This document shows positions 32,325 to 40,341 of a DNA stretch of 64,000 bases, piece after piece. The stretch comes from Bradyrhizobium zhanjiangense (GTDB taxonomy: Bacteria; Pseudomonadota; Alphaproteobacteria; Rhizobiales; Xanthobacteraceae). Under the pieces are notes generated by a model. That model ran no database searches. It was not told the origin of the DNA and worked only from the letters and a program-made list of their open reading frames with translations. How positions within the stretch are numbered: the stretch's first letter is position 1; the number at the start of each line of letters is the position of its first letter. The stretch covers positions 1,571,001-1,635,000 of the forward strand of contig NZ_CP022221.1 of NCBI RefSeq assembly GCF_004114935.1, given 5' to 3'. Made by a program: the position numbers and the translations under genes.

Positions 32325-34247
32325 ATGCCCCGCGACAGCGACAAAGACAACGATTCCCGCGGCCGGCGTGATCGTGGCCCGTCCAAGGGCCGTACCGGCA
32401 AGCCCCGGGGACCGGACAAGAAATTCGCCAAGCGCGGCTTCGAGGGCAAGCGCGATCGCGACAGCCGCCCGCCCCGCGAGGGTCGTGAGGGCCGTCCGTT
32501 CCGCCGCCGCGAGGAGGGCGACGCGCCGCGCCGCGATTTCAGTGACCGTCCGCGCTTCAAGCGCGACGACCGCGGCGGAGAGGGCCGCGGCGAGCGCAGC
32601 TTCAAGCCGCGGGGTGATCGGCCGTTCAAGCCGCGCGGCGACCGTCCGAAGTTCGATCGTGATGAGCGCGCGCCGCGCGGTGAGCGTTCGGAGCGGCGGT
32701 TCGAGGACCGCAAGTTTTCGCGCGGCGACTCCGACCGGCCGCGTAAGGACTTTGGCCGCGACCGTGACTTCCGGGATAGCAAGCGCAGCTTTGGCGACCA
32801 TCCGAGGGATCGTGGCGAGCGCGGCGATTCAAAGCCGTGGCAGAAGCGCGACGATCGTCCGCGCAGTGACCGGCCGCGCAAGAGCTTCGACAAGGATTTC
32901 GGCGGCCGTGATCGCGGCGATGAAAAGCCCTGGCGTCAGCGCGACGACCGTCGTGAAGGTGGCCGTGGCGACGATCGTCCGCGTTTCTCCCGGCGCCGCG
33001 ACGAGGGCGATGATCGCCCGCGTTTCTCGCGCCCGCGCGAGGAGCGCTCCGGTGACGATCGTCCGCGCTTCAATCGCTCGCGCGAAAAGCGGCCGGAAGG
33101 CCGCATGGACTGGCAGGAGCATCCCCGCAGCGAGGGTCGCTTCCGCGATCGGCCGCCCCGCGACAACGAGGACGACAGCAGGATTTTCGAGAAGCGTCCC
33201 GCCTTCGGCGGCCGCGGCGCCTATCGCGATCGCGATCGCGATTTCGAAGGGCGTCCGCGCCGTGAAGACGCGCCTAAGCCGAAGAAGGCCGGCGAGCGCA
33301 TTGCAAAAGTGCTGGCCCGCGCGGGCCTCGCTTCGCGGCGCGATGCCGAGGAATTGGTTACGCAGGGCCGCGTCACCGTCAACGGCCGGGTGATCAATTC
33401 GCCGGCGCTCGACGTCACCCAGAACGACGTCGTCGCCGTCGACGGCAAGCCGTTGCCGCCGCGCGAGCGCACGCGGCTGTTCCTCTATCACAAGCCACGC
33501 GGGTTGATGACGACACATGACGACCCCGAGGGGCGCCCGACCGTGTTCGACAATCTTCCCGAAGGTCTGCCGCGTTTGATCAGCGTCGGCCGGCTCGACT
33601 TCAACACCGAAGGCTTGTTGCTGCTCACCAATGACGGCGGCCTCGCCCGTACGCTTGAGCTGCCGGACACCGGCTGGCTGCGCCGCTACCGCGTCCGCGC
33701 CCATGGCGACGTCACCCAGGCGCAGCTCGACGAGCTCAAGGGTGGCATCGAGGTCGAAGGCGTCAAATACGGTCCGATCGAAGCGACGCTGGAGCGCGAC
33801 CAGGGCGCCAATGTCTGGCTGGTGTTCGCGATCCGCGAGGGCAAGAACCGCGAGGTGCGCAATGTCTGCGCCCATCTCGGGCTCGAGGTGAATCGGCTGA
33901 TCCGCGTCTCCTATGGCCCGTTCCAGCTCGGCGAGATCCCGGAAGGCCAGGTCGAAGAGATCAAGTCGCGCGTGCTGCGCGAGCAGCTCGGCGACAAGGT
34001 GATCGAGAAGTCGGGCGCCGAGTTCGACGTGCCCGCGAAATCCGCCGCGCGCGAGGGCGATGCGCCGAAGAAGCCGATGAAGCGCGCTGTCATCAACGAT
34101 CGCAAAGGCCGCCGCGTGCTGGTGCAGCGTACCGGCAGCGAGGAGGCGCGCGAGCGCAACGAGCTGGAGGCGAGCGGCTATGGCCCGCCGCGCCGTCCCA
34201 AGCGCGGCTATCACGGCAAGCGCGACCTGACGCCGCGGGAGGATTAA
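32325..34247 (+). CDS. rRNA pseudouridine synthase, RluB/RsuA family, with long disordered N-terminus
   Basis: A 640-residue protein. Residues 1 to about 320 are an Arg/Asp/Gly-rich low-complexity region with repeated units such as DDRPRFSRPREERSG. The catalytic half follows: S4 domain (ERIAKVLARAGLASRRDAEE), LFLYHKPRGLMTTHDDPEG, then SVGRLDFNTEGLLLLTNDG, with the catalytic Asp in GRLDFNTEG, and IREGKNREVRNV. This is the layout of enzymes modifying 23S or 16S rRNA uridines. The ATG at 32325 has GTGAG eight bases upstream. rsmD follows by one base, so rRNA modification genes are paired. Confidence 0.9.
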   Translation: MPRDSDKDNDSRGRRDRGPSKGRTGKPRGPDKKFAKRGFEGKRDRDSRPPREGREGRPFRRREEGDAPRRDFSDRPRFKRDDRGGEGRGERSFKPRGDRPFKPRGDRPKFDRDERAPRGERSERRFEDRKFSRGDSDRPRKDFGRDRDFRDSKRSFGDHPRDRGERGDSKPWQKRDDRPRSDRPRKSFDKDFGGRDRGDEKPWRQRDDRREGGRGDDRPRFSRRRDEGDDRPRFSRPREERSGDDRPRFNRSREKRPEGRMDWQEHPRSEGRFRDRPPRDNEDDSRIFEKRPAFGGRGAYRDRDRDFEGRPRREDAPKPKKAGERIAKVLARAGLASRRDAEELVTQGRVTVNGRVINSPALDVTQNDVVAVDGKPLPPRERTRLFLYHKPRGLMTTHDDPEGRPTVFDNLPEGLPRLISVGRLDFNTEGLLLLTNDGGLARTLELPDTGWLRRYRVRAHGDVTQAQLDELKGGIEVEGVKYGPIEATLERDQGANVWLVFAIREGKNREVRNVCAHLGLEVNRLIRVSYGPFQLGEIPEGQVEEIKSRVLREQLGDKVIEKSGAEFDVPAKSAAREGDAPKKPMKRAVINDRKGRRVLVQRTGSEEARERNELEASGYGPPRRPKRGYHGKRDLTPRED

Positions 34248-34248
34248 T

Positions 34249-34803
34249 TTGCGCGTCGTCGGCGGTCGTCTGAAGGGGCGCAATCTTGCCTCACCGTCTT
34301 CGCGCGACATCCGCCCCACGGCGGACCGCCTGCGCGAGTCCGTGTTCAACATCCTCGTGCACGCCTATGACGATCCGATCGAGGACGCGCGCGTGCTCGA
34401 TCTCTTCGCTGGCACCGGCGCCCTCGGCATCGAGGCGTCGTCGCGCGGGGCGAAGTTCACGTTGTTCGTCGACAATGGGGCCGAAGCGCGAGCATTGCTG
34501 CGCAACAATGTCGAGTCGCTCGGCCTCGGCGGTGTGACCAAGGTCTATCGCCGCGATGCGACCGATCTAGGCCCCGCGCATCCCGTCGAGCCGTTCTCGC
34601 TGGTGTTCCTCGATCCGCCCTATGGCAAGGGCTTTGCTGAGAAGGCGCTGGCGAGCTTGCGCGACGGCGGTTGGCTCACGCCGGGTGCACTGCTGGTGGT
34701 GGAAGAGGCGAAGGCCGCGCAGTTCGTGACGCCGGAAGGTTTCGAAGAATTGGAGCGGCGGGCTTATGATGACACGGAGTTCGTGTTTCTGAGGAAGCCG
34801 TAG
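34249..34803 (+). CDS. rsmD: 16S rRNA (guanine-966-N2)-methyltransferase
   Basis: Methylates G966 of 16S rRNA. The 184-residue protein starts at a TTG (34249) with GGAGG six bases before, which reads RVVGGRLKGRNLASP, the usual RsmD opening. PTADRLRESVFNIL, the SAM site DLFAGTGALGIEASSRGA and the catalytic LDPPYGKGF are present. It lies one base after the pseudouridine synthase stop, and the two are probably coupled. Confidence 0.93.
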   Translation: MRVVGGRLKGRNLASPSSRDIRPTADRLRESVFNILVHAYDDPIEDARVLDLFAGTGALGIEASSRGAKFTLFVDNGAEARALLRNNVESLGLGGVTKVYRRDATDLGPAHPVEPFSLVFLDPPYGKGFAEKALASLRDGGWLTPGALLVVEEAKAAQFVTPEGFEELERRAYDDTEFVFLRKP

Positions 34804-34813
34804 TCTCGCTGCC

Positions 34814-34904
34814 GTAGGGTGGGCAAAGGCGCAAAGCGCCGTGCCCACCATCTTTTCTTGATCGCCAGAGAAATGGTGGGCACGCTTCGCTTTGCCCACC
34901 CTAC
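34814..34904. repeat. Palindromic intergenic repeat, family B, copy 2
   Basis: Outer arms GTAGGGTGGGCAAAG and CTTTGCCCACCCTAC, inner arms CGTGCCCACCAT and ATGGTGGGCACG, the same plan as 11235-11327. It lies between the convergent rsmD and mutL. Confidence 0.85.
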
Positions 34905-34911
34905 GGCACCG

Positions 34912-36726
34912 TCACCTCCGCCCGAACAGCTTCTCCACATCGCTCAGCTTCAGCTCGACATAGGTCGGGCGGCCGTGATTGCACTGGCCGGAGTTCGGGG
35001 TGTCCTCCATCTCGCGGAGCAGGGCGTTCATCTCCTCCGGCCGCAGCCGGCGGCCGGCGCGGACCGAGCCGTGGCAGGCCATGGTGGCGGCGACATGCAT
35101 CAGGCGGCGCTCCAGCGGCAAAGCCTCGTCCCACTCGGCCATGTGCTCGGCGAGATCGCGGAGTAGCCCGCCTGCATTGGTCTTGCCCAACAGCGACGGC
35201 GTCTCGCGCACCGCGACCGCGCCGGGGCCGAAGGACTCGATGGCGAGACCGAACGATGCCAGCTCCTCGCTGCGATCGAGCAGGCGCTCCACAGTAGATT
35301 CGTCCATCTCGACGATCTCGGGGATCAGCAAGATCTGCCGCTGCACGCCGTTCGCCGCCAGCGAGGCCTTCAGCCGCTCATAGACGATGCGCTCGTGCGC
35401 GGCATGCTGGTCGACGATGATCAACCCGTCGCGGGTTTGCGAGACGATATAGGTCTCGTGGATCTGGGTGCGTGCGGCGCCGAGCGGGCGGTCGACGAGA
35501 TCGCCGGCGGGCTGCGTCTCGGTTCGCACATCCGCACTGGGCGCACCGACATCGAATGCGGCTTGCGCGCGCTCGGCGAAGGCGGGCGCTGCTGAACCTT
35601 CGAACGACGGCAGCGTCCCAACCGGGACGGATGGCGATTGGCGCCAGTCCCAACTGGCAGACCGTTGCGGCGTGAAGGCAGGGCGGAACGAGGACAAGGC
35701 GGCACCGCCGCTGTTGGCCGCCGTGCGCCGTCCCTCGCGCGCAAGCCCTTCCTTCAATCCATGCACGATCAGCGCGCGCACCAGCCCCGCGTTACGGAAG
35801 CGCACCTCGGTCTTGGCCGGATGCACGTTGGCGTCGACCTCACGTGGATCGAGCGTGACGAACAGCGCCACCACGGGATGGCGGTCGCGCGGCAGATAGT
35901 CGGAATAGGCCGCGCGCACCGCGCCGAGGATCAGCTTGTCGCGCACCGGACGGCCGTTAACGAAGAGATATTGCCCGAGCGCGTTGGCTTTGGTCAGCGC
36001 AGGTGCGGCGGCATAGCCGGCGACCACGACGCCCTCGCGCTCGGCATGGACCTCGATGGCGTGGCTGCGAAACTCCGCGCCCAGGATATCGCCGAGCCGC
36101 GTCAGGCGCCCCGCGGCACCGGGCAGCGCCGCGGCCCAGGTCACCGGCGCACGCTCCTCGCCCGCGAGCGTGAAGGCGATATCGGGCCGCGCCATCGCGA
36201 GGCGCCGGACCACTTCGCGAATGGCTTCCGCCTCGGTGCGGTCGGTCTTCAGAAACTTCAGCCGCGCGGGTGTCGCGTAGAAGAGATCGTTGACCTCGAC
36301 CCGCGTGCCATGCGCCAGCGCCGCCGGCATGATCTCGGACTTCTCGCCGCCTTCGACAGTCAACGCCCAGGCGTGCGGCTCGCTGGCGTGCCGCGTCGTG
36401 ATGGAGAGGCGCGCGACTGCCCCGATCGACGGCAGCGCCTCGCCGCGGAATCCGAGGGTGCGGATCTGGAGCAGGTCCTCATCGTCGAGCTTGGAGGTGG
36501 CGTGGCGCTCGACTGCGAGCGCGAGATCCTTTGCAGTCATGCCGCCGCCGTCATCGGTGATGCCGATCCGCCGGCGCCCGCCACCGTCGGTGAAGACGTC
36601 GATGCGGCTCGCGCCGGCATCGATCGCGTTCTCGACGAGCTCCTTGACCACGCTCGCCGGACGTTCGACCACCTCGCCGGCGGCGATGCGGTTGACGACT
36701 TGCTCTGGAAGCTGGCGGACGGGCAT
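34912..36726 (-). CDS. mutL: DNA mismatch repair protein MutL
   Basis: ATPase that couples mismatch recognition by MutS to downstream repair steps. The 604-residue protein begins MPVRQLPEQVVNRIAAGEVV, with GHKL-ATPase motifs ELVENAIDAGASRI, GITDDGGGM, RGEALPSIG and HGTRVEVNDLF. A Pro/Ala linker (about 345-430) leads to the C-terminal dimerisation domain with DQHAAHERIVYERL. QACHGSVRA-like TMACHGSVRAGRRL and the end GRPTYVELKL are typical for Proteobacteria. mutS is not in the window. Confidence 0.96.
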   Translation of the reverse strand: MPVRQLPEQVVNRIAAGEVVERPASVVKELVENAIDAGASRIDVFTDGGGRRRIGITDDGGGMTAKDLALAVERHATSKLDDEDLLQIRTLGFRGEALPSIGAVARLSITTRHASEPHAWALTVEGGEKSEIMPAALAHGTRVEVNDLFYATPARLKFLKTDRTEAEAIREVVRRLAMARPDIAFTLAGEERAPVTWAAALPGAAGRLTRLGDILGAEFRSHAIEVHAEREGVVVAGYAAAPALTKANALGQYLFVNGRPVRDKLILGAVRAAYSDYLPRDRHPVVALFVTLDPREVDANVHPAKTEVRFRNAGLVRALIVHGLKEGLAREGRRTAANSGGAALSSFRPAFTPQRSASWDWRQSPSVPVGTLPSFEGSAAPAFAERAQAAFDVGAPSADVRTETQPAGDLVDRPLGAARTQIHETYIVSQTRDGLIIVDQHAAHERIVYERLKASLAANGVQRQILLIPEIVEMDESTVERLLDRSEELASFGLAIESFGPGAVAVRETPSLLGKTNAGGLLRDLAEHMAEWDEALPLERRLMHVAATMACHGSVRAGRRLRPEEMNALLREMEDTPNSGQCNHGRPTYVELKLSDVEKLFGRR

Positions 36727-36976
36727 GACTCGATCTTGGGGCTCGAACGGGGATTCGCAGACGACGCTATTCTAGGCCGTGTTGCGTCAAAAGCATGGGC
36801 TGGGCAACACCGGAGTGGCGGGCTGGGGAAGAGGGCTCTCTATCACATTGAAGACATTGGGCGTTCGAGAAAATTCCGCAACCGGGATGGACGCGTCTCC
36901 GGCCACCGTCGTGATTGTGAGGTGCCGGGGAGCGGTGTAGCATCGTGAAAAAATGGCAACAGGACGGGAGGACGCC

Positions 36977-37294
36977 ATGTGCCATCTCTTCGCGCACCAG
37001 CCCCAACGCGACTACGAATCCCAAACCCGTTCGTTAAGGATCGGCGGGCACTGCACCTCGATTCGGCTGGAAATGGCGTTCTGGGACACGCTGGAGGAGA
37101 TCGCGGCCAAGGAGAGCATGAGCCTCGGCAAGTTCCTGACGACACTCTACAACGAGGTGCTTGATCATCATGGCGAGGTCAACAATTTCGCGTCGCTGCT
37201 GCGGTGCTCGTGTTTGATCTACCGCTCCCGGAGCTCGGTGCCGGTGCAGGAATTCAAGGGCACCGTGGAGCCGATTCTCGACGCGGCGGAATAG
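36977..37294 (+). CDS. Ribbon-helix-helix protein (RHH_4 type)
   Basis: A 105-residue protein. The central part, GHCTSIRLEMAFWDTLEEIA and then SMSLGKFLTTLYNEVLDHHG, fits the RHH_4 (DUF4169-neighbour type) fold: a beta strand that pairs for DNA contact and two helices. Rhizobial relatives are annotated as ribbon-helix-helix proteins without assigned targets. The ATG at 36977 has GGGAGG upstream. Monocistronic as far as can be seen; a repressor role is inferred from the fold. Confidence 0.78.
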   Translation: MCHLFAHQPQRDYESQTRSLRIGGHCTSIRLEMAFWDTLEEIAAKESMSLGKFLTTLYNEVLDHHGEVNNFASLLRCSCLIYRSRSSVPVQEFKGTVEPILDAAE

Positions 37295-37312
37295 ACGTTC
37301 CAACATAAGTGC

Positions 37313-37397
37313 GTAGCCCGGACGGAGCGAAGCGCAATCCGGGATTCGAGCGCACGTGAAGGCGGCCCCGGATTGCGCTGCGCTCCATCCGGGCTAC
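37313..37397. repeat. Palindromic intergenic repeat (GTAGCCCGG type)
   Basis: GTAGCCCGGACGGAGCGAAG and CGCAATCCGGG pair with CCCGGATTGCGCTGCGCTCC and CCGGGCTAC. A separate family from A and B, and immediately next to a family A copy. Confidence 0.8.
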
Positions 37398-37418
37398 GGG
37401 ACTACGATACCCCCCGGC

Positions 37419-37503
37419 GTCATTGCGAGGAGCTCTTGCGACGAAGCAATCCAGACTGTCGCTGCGGAGAGATTCTGGATTGCTTCGCTGCGCTCGCAAT
37501 GAC
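37419..37503. repeat. Palindromic intergenic repeat, family A, copy 4
   Basis: GTCATTGCGAGGAGCTCTTG, GAAGCAATCCAGA, then TCTGGATTGCTTCGCTGCG and CTCGCAATGAC. It stands 17 bases before the end of the GMC gene, close to copy 3 in sequence. Confidence 0.85.
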
Positions 37504-37520
37504 GGGGAGGATGCCCGGCC

Positions 37521-39089
37521 TCAAATCTCCTTCTTCTGCATCGCGCCGGCGATGTAGTCGGCCTGCCGGATGGCCAGCGCGACGATGGTCAGCGTCGGGT
37601 TGCAGGCCGCGCCGCTGGTGAACTGGCTGCCGTCGGAGACGAACAGGTTCTTGATGTCGTGGCTCTGACCGAACTTATTGACCACGCCGTCCCGCGGTTT
37701 GTCGCTCATCCGGTTGGTGCCAAGATTGTGCGTGCTCGGATAGGGCGGCGTCGGATAGGTCACGGTGGCGCCGACGGCGTCGTAGACTGCAGCGCCTTGC
37801 TTGTAGGCATGGGCCCGCATTGCGACGTCGTTGGGATGATCGTCGAAATGTACGCTCGCGACCGGCTGTCCGAACTTGTCCTTCACGACAGGGTCGAGCG
37901 TTATGCGATTGGTTTCCTGCGGCATGTCTTCGCCGACCAGCCACATGCCGGCCATCCTGGGATAACCGTCGAGTGCTGAGGTGAACGGACGGCCCCAGGC
38001 GCCGGGATTGAGGAACGCCGCCATGAAGGGCAGGCCGATCGACAGCGTCTCCATCTCGTAGCCGCCGACGAATCCGCGCTTCGGATTGTTGGCGGCTTCA
38101 TCACGGATGATGCCGGCCATGGTGGTGCCGCGATACATGTGCACCGACTTTTCGAACACGGCGTAGACGCTGCCGGTCATGTGACGCATGTAGTTGCGGC
38201 CGACTTGGCCGCTCGAATTGGCGAGACCATCGGGGAACGTGGTCGAGGCGCTGTTGAGCAGCAGCCGCGGGCTTTCGATCGAATTGCCGGCCACCGCGAC
38301 GATGCGCGCCTTCTGGCGCTGCATTGCGCCATTTTCGTCGGCGTAGACGACGCCGGTCACCTTGCCGCTCGCATCGTGCTCGATCTTGACCACCATGCTG
38401 CCGGGGCGGACTTCGAGATTGCCGGTCGCCTCGCCCTTCGGGATCTCGGTGTAGAGCGTCGACCATTTCGCGCCGGATTTGCAGCCCTGGAAGCAGAATC
38501 CGATCTGCTGGCAGGAGCCGCGCCCGTCGCGCGGCTGGCTGTTGATCGCCATGTTGCCGGTGTGCACGGTCTTGTAGCCGAGCTTCTTCGCGCCGGCCTC
38601 CAGCACCTTGAAGTTATTATTGCCGGGAAGCCCGGGAATGCCGTTGGTGCGGGTCACGCCCATCTTGTTCTCGGCCTTGGCGTACCACGGCTCCATCTCC
38701 GCGAGCGTGACCGGCCAGTCCAGCAGATTCGCACCGGGAATGTTGCCGTAGGTGCTCTTCACCCTGAACTCGTGCTCGTCGAAACGCAGCGAGGCGCCGG
38801 CCCAATGCACGGTGGAGCCGCCGACCGCCTTGACGATCCAGGCGGGGAGACCCGAAAAATCCTTGGCGACGCGCCATGTGCCTGACGTGGTGCGCGCATC
38901 GGTCCAGGCGAGCTGCGAGAAGCTCTCCCATTCGTCGTTGATGAAGTCGTGGTTCTCGATGCGGGGACCTGCCTCGAGAATGACGACCTTGACGCCTTTC
39001 TGCGCGAGCTCGTTGCCCAGCGTGCCGCCGCCGGCGCCGGAGCCGACGATCACCACAACGCTGGAGTCGTTCAGATCGAATTTTGCCAT
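37521..39089 (-). CDS. GMC-family FAD dehydrogenase, large subunit
   Basis: Flavoprotein of the glucose-methanol-choline oxidoreductase family, 522 residues. The FAD site VIVGSGAGGGTLGNELAQKG is at 12-31, a Cys-rich GSCQQIGFCFQGCKSGAKWS is in the middle, and the C-terminal domain carries STHNLGTNRMSD with the catalytic His and a last TLTIVALAIRQADYIAG. Such subunits oxidise gluconate, sugars or alcohols and pass electrons to a cytochrome c. Start ATG 39089 after AGGAG. It follows the small-subunit gene by 28 bases. The exact substrate is not known. Confidence 0.88.
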   Translation of the reverse strand: MAKFDLNDSSVVVIVGSGAGGGTLGNELAQKGVKVVILEAGPRIENHDFINDEWESFSQLAWTDARTTSGTWRVAKDFSGLPAWIVKAVGGSTVHWAGASLRFDEHEFRVKSTYGNIPGANLLDWPVTLAEMEPWYAKAENKMGVTRTNGIPGLPGNNNFKVLEAGAKKLGYKTVHTGNMAINSQPRDGRGSCQQIGFCFQGCKSGAKWSTLYTEIPKGEATGNLEVRPGSMVVKIEHDASGKVTGVVYADENGAMQRQKARIVAVAGNSIESPRLLLNSASTTFPDGLANSSGQVGRNYMRHMTGSVYAVFEKSVHMYRGTTMAGIIRDEAANNPKRGFVGGYEMETLSIGLPFMAAFLNPGAWGRPFTSALDGYPRMAGMWLVGEDMPQETNRITLDPVVKDKFGQPVASVHFDDHPNDVAMRAHAYKQGAAVYDAVGATVTYPTPPYPSTHNLGTNRMSDKPRDGVVNKFGQSHDIKNLFVSDGSQFTSGAACNPTLTIVALAIRQADYIAGAMQKKEI

Positions 39090-39117
39090 ATGCGTTCTCC
39101 TGAACCGTTGGGTGACG

Positions 39118-39666
39118 TTAAGCCTTCGGCAGCCAGTCAATGTCGGCAAAGCCGCGGTTGATGTATCCGCCATGCTCGGCCGAGGAGCCCTCGTAGCCGA
39201 ACCGCGGCCAGACCTCTTTCTGGTTGTAGAGCGAGACGACGAGGTCGCCGCGCACCTTCTGGAAGAAGTCGCTCTGCTCGATCTCCTTCAGCAACACCAC
39301 GCGGTCGGCTTCCCAGGGCACCTCGGCGTAAGCCACCTTGTGGCGATCGCGCGCGTTCTGGTCGAGCCGCGTGATGCCGTCGCTGATCAGCGATTTGACG
39401 GCGGGATCCTTGGCCGCCTTGCCATCCCACGGCTTGATCGCGGTGATGTAGTAGCTGTCGCCGAGCACATCGTGCGGATAGATGTCGCGCGCGACCTTCA
39501 GCAGTGTCTTCATTGTCGCGGGCGACAGCGCGCTCGCTTCATCTGCCCAGGCATTGTCGATACTGACACCGACGCTGGTCGCGACGGCCGCAACCGGTAC
39601 GGCGGTTGCCGCGCCCTTGAGAAAGACGCGGCGGCTGTGCTTGCTTCGACGGTCGACTTCTCTCAT
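39118..39666 (-). CDS. Gluconate 2-dehydrogenase subunit 3 family protein
   Basis: Small subunit, 182 residues, with a twin-arginine signal (SRRVFLKGAATAVPVAAVA) that exports it with the folded flavoprotein partner. The domain has TMKTLLKVARDIYPHDVLGD and ends WPRFGYEGSSAEHGGYINRG, typical of this family. GGAGG precedes the ATG at 39666. It is transcribed before the GMC gene. The partner flavoprotein lacks its own signal, so hitch-hiker export is likely. Confidence 0.88.
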   Translation of the reverse strand: MREVDRRSKHSRRVFLKGAATAVPVAAVATSVGVSIDNAWADEASALSPATMKTLLKVARDIYPHDVLGDSYYITAIKPWDGKAAKDPAVKSLISDGITRLDQNARDRHKVAYAEVPWEADRVVLLKEIEQSDFFQKVRGDLVVSLYNQKEVWPRFGYEGSSAEHGGYINRGFADIDWLPKA

Positions 39667-40026
39667 GGCATGTCCTCCTTCAATTCTTGTGATTTGGATT
39701 ATCGTGATTTGGTCAATTGAACCGGCCGCCCCGTTGGATCACTTCGATCTTGTAGCCATCGGGATCGTTGACGAAGAAGAAGCGCGCCAGCGTCCTGCCG
39801 TCGTGCTTGAAGTCGCGTAAGGGGCCCGGCGCGAGCTGCTCGCGCTCGAAGCGGGCATGTTCGGCGTCGAGGTCTTCGACCACGACGGCGAGATGGCCGT
39901 AGCCGTCGCCGAGCTGGTACGGCTCCTGGCGGTCGAAATTCACCGTCAGCTCGAGCTCGAAAGGTGAGGAGGGATGACGCAGATAGATCAGGGCGAAATC
40001 CGCGAATTTCAGATGGTCGGCGACCT

Positions 40027-40030
40027 CTAA
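40027..40030. repeat. Target-site duplication CTAA, left copy
   Basis: CTAA directly before the left terminal repeat, identical to 41518-41521. On the minus strand it reads TTAG and supplies the last base of the final codon and the stop of the passenger gene. Confidence 0.9.
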
Positions 40031-40341
40031 CAGGCTGTTGAAGAAGTAGCCAATCGGCGGGCGATAAAAGGAATGTCGTCGCCGCCTTCGAGGCATATCT
40101 TACCTTCGAGCGAGCCATCGGCGAGCTCTTCTGCCCAACCACGGCCTTTTGCGGGCTCCATCTCGTCGTTGCCATCCCATGTGAACTCGACGGCATCGCC
40201 TTCGCAACGGCCGTATATTGCCCCGGTGAGACAATCCAGGGCGAACTCGCCACCATCGTTTGTGAACAGGATGTAAGAGCCCGACCCGGCCATGTCGTGA
40301 TCGGGCGTTTCCACGACGCGCCATTTGCCCCGCACGCTCAT
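40027..40341 (-). CDS. Passenger protein of the IS element, 104 aa
   Basis: A small protein of unknown function carried inside the element. It starts MSVRGKWRVVETPDHDM and contains FALDCLTGAIYG, VEFTWDGNDEMEP, GWAEELADGSLEGKICLEGG and DDIPFIARR, a composition suggesting a compact beta fold. It recalls stand-alone bacterial proteins with WEGNDE and GDDSxF motifs, from memory. Its ATG overlaps the transposase TGA by 4 bp. The right-hand part of the reading frame crosses the terminal repeat, and the last codon (TGT) and TAG are completed by the target duplication. The role is unknown. Confidence 0.75.
   Translation of the reverse strand: MSVRGKWRVVETPDHDMAGSGSYILFTNDGGEFALDCLTGAIYGRCEGDAVEFTWDGNDEMEPAKGRGWAEELADGSLEGKICLEGGDDIPFIARRLATSSTAC
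40031..40047 (+). repeat. Left terminal inverted repeat of the IS element
   Basis: CAGGCTGTTGAAGAAGT, the exact complement of 41501-41517. Confidence 0.92.

Noticed and set aside
32313..33300. Repetitive charged DNA as a possible CRISPR or tandem-repeat array
   Set aside because: The repeats are irregular, codon-phased and part of one long reading frame with the catalytic domain; there are no constant repeats or unique spacers.
32829..34352. 507-codon open frame on the minus strand
   Set aside because: It is opposite the pseudouridine synthase gene and spans the gene boundary to rsmD. No ribosome site and no family-like sequence.
34912..36726. A second large gene on the plus strand (35638-36948)
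   Set aside because: It is the shadow of mutL; the mutL motifs are continuous and complete.
39690..39716. GTGATTTGG direct repeat before the small-subunit gene as a possible attachment site
   Set aside because: Two 9-10-base copies 15 bases apart are too short, and no integrase or foreign segment is linked to them.
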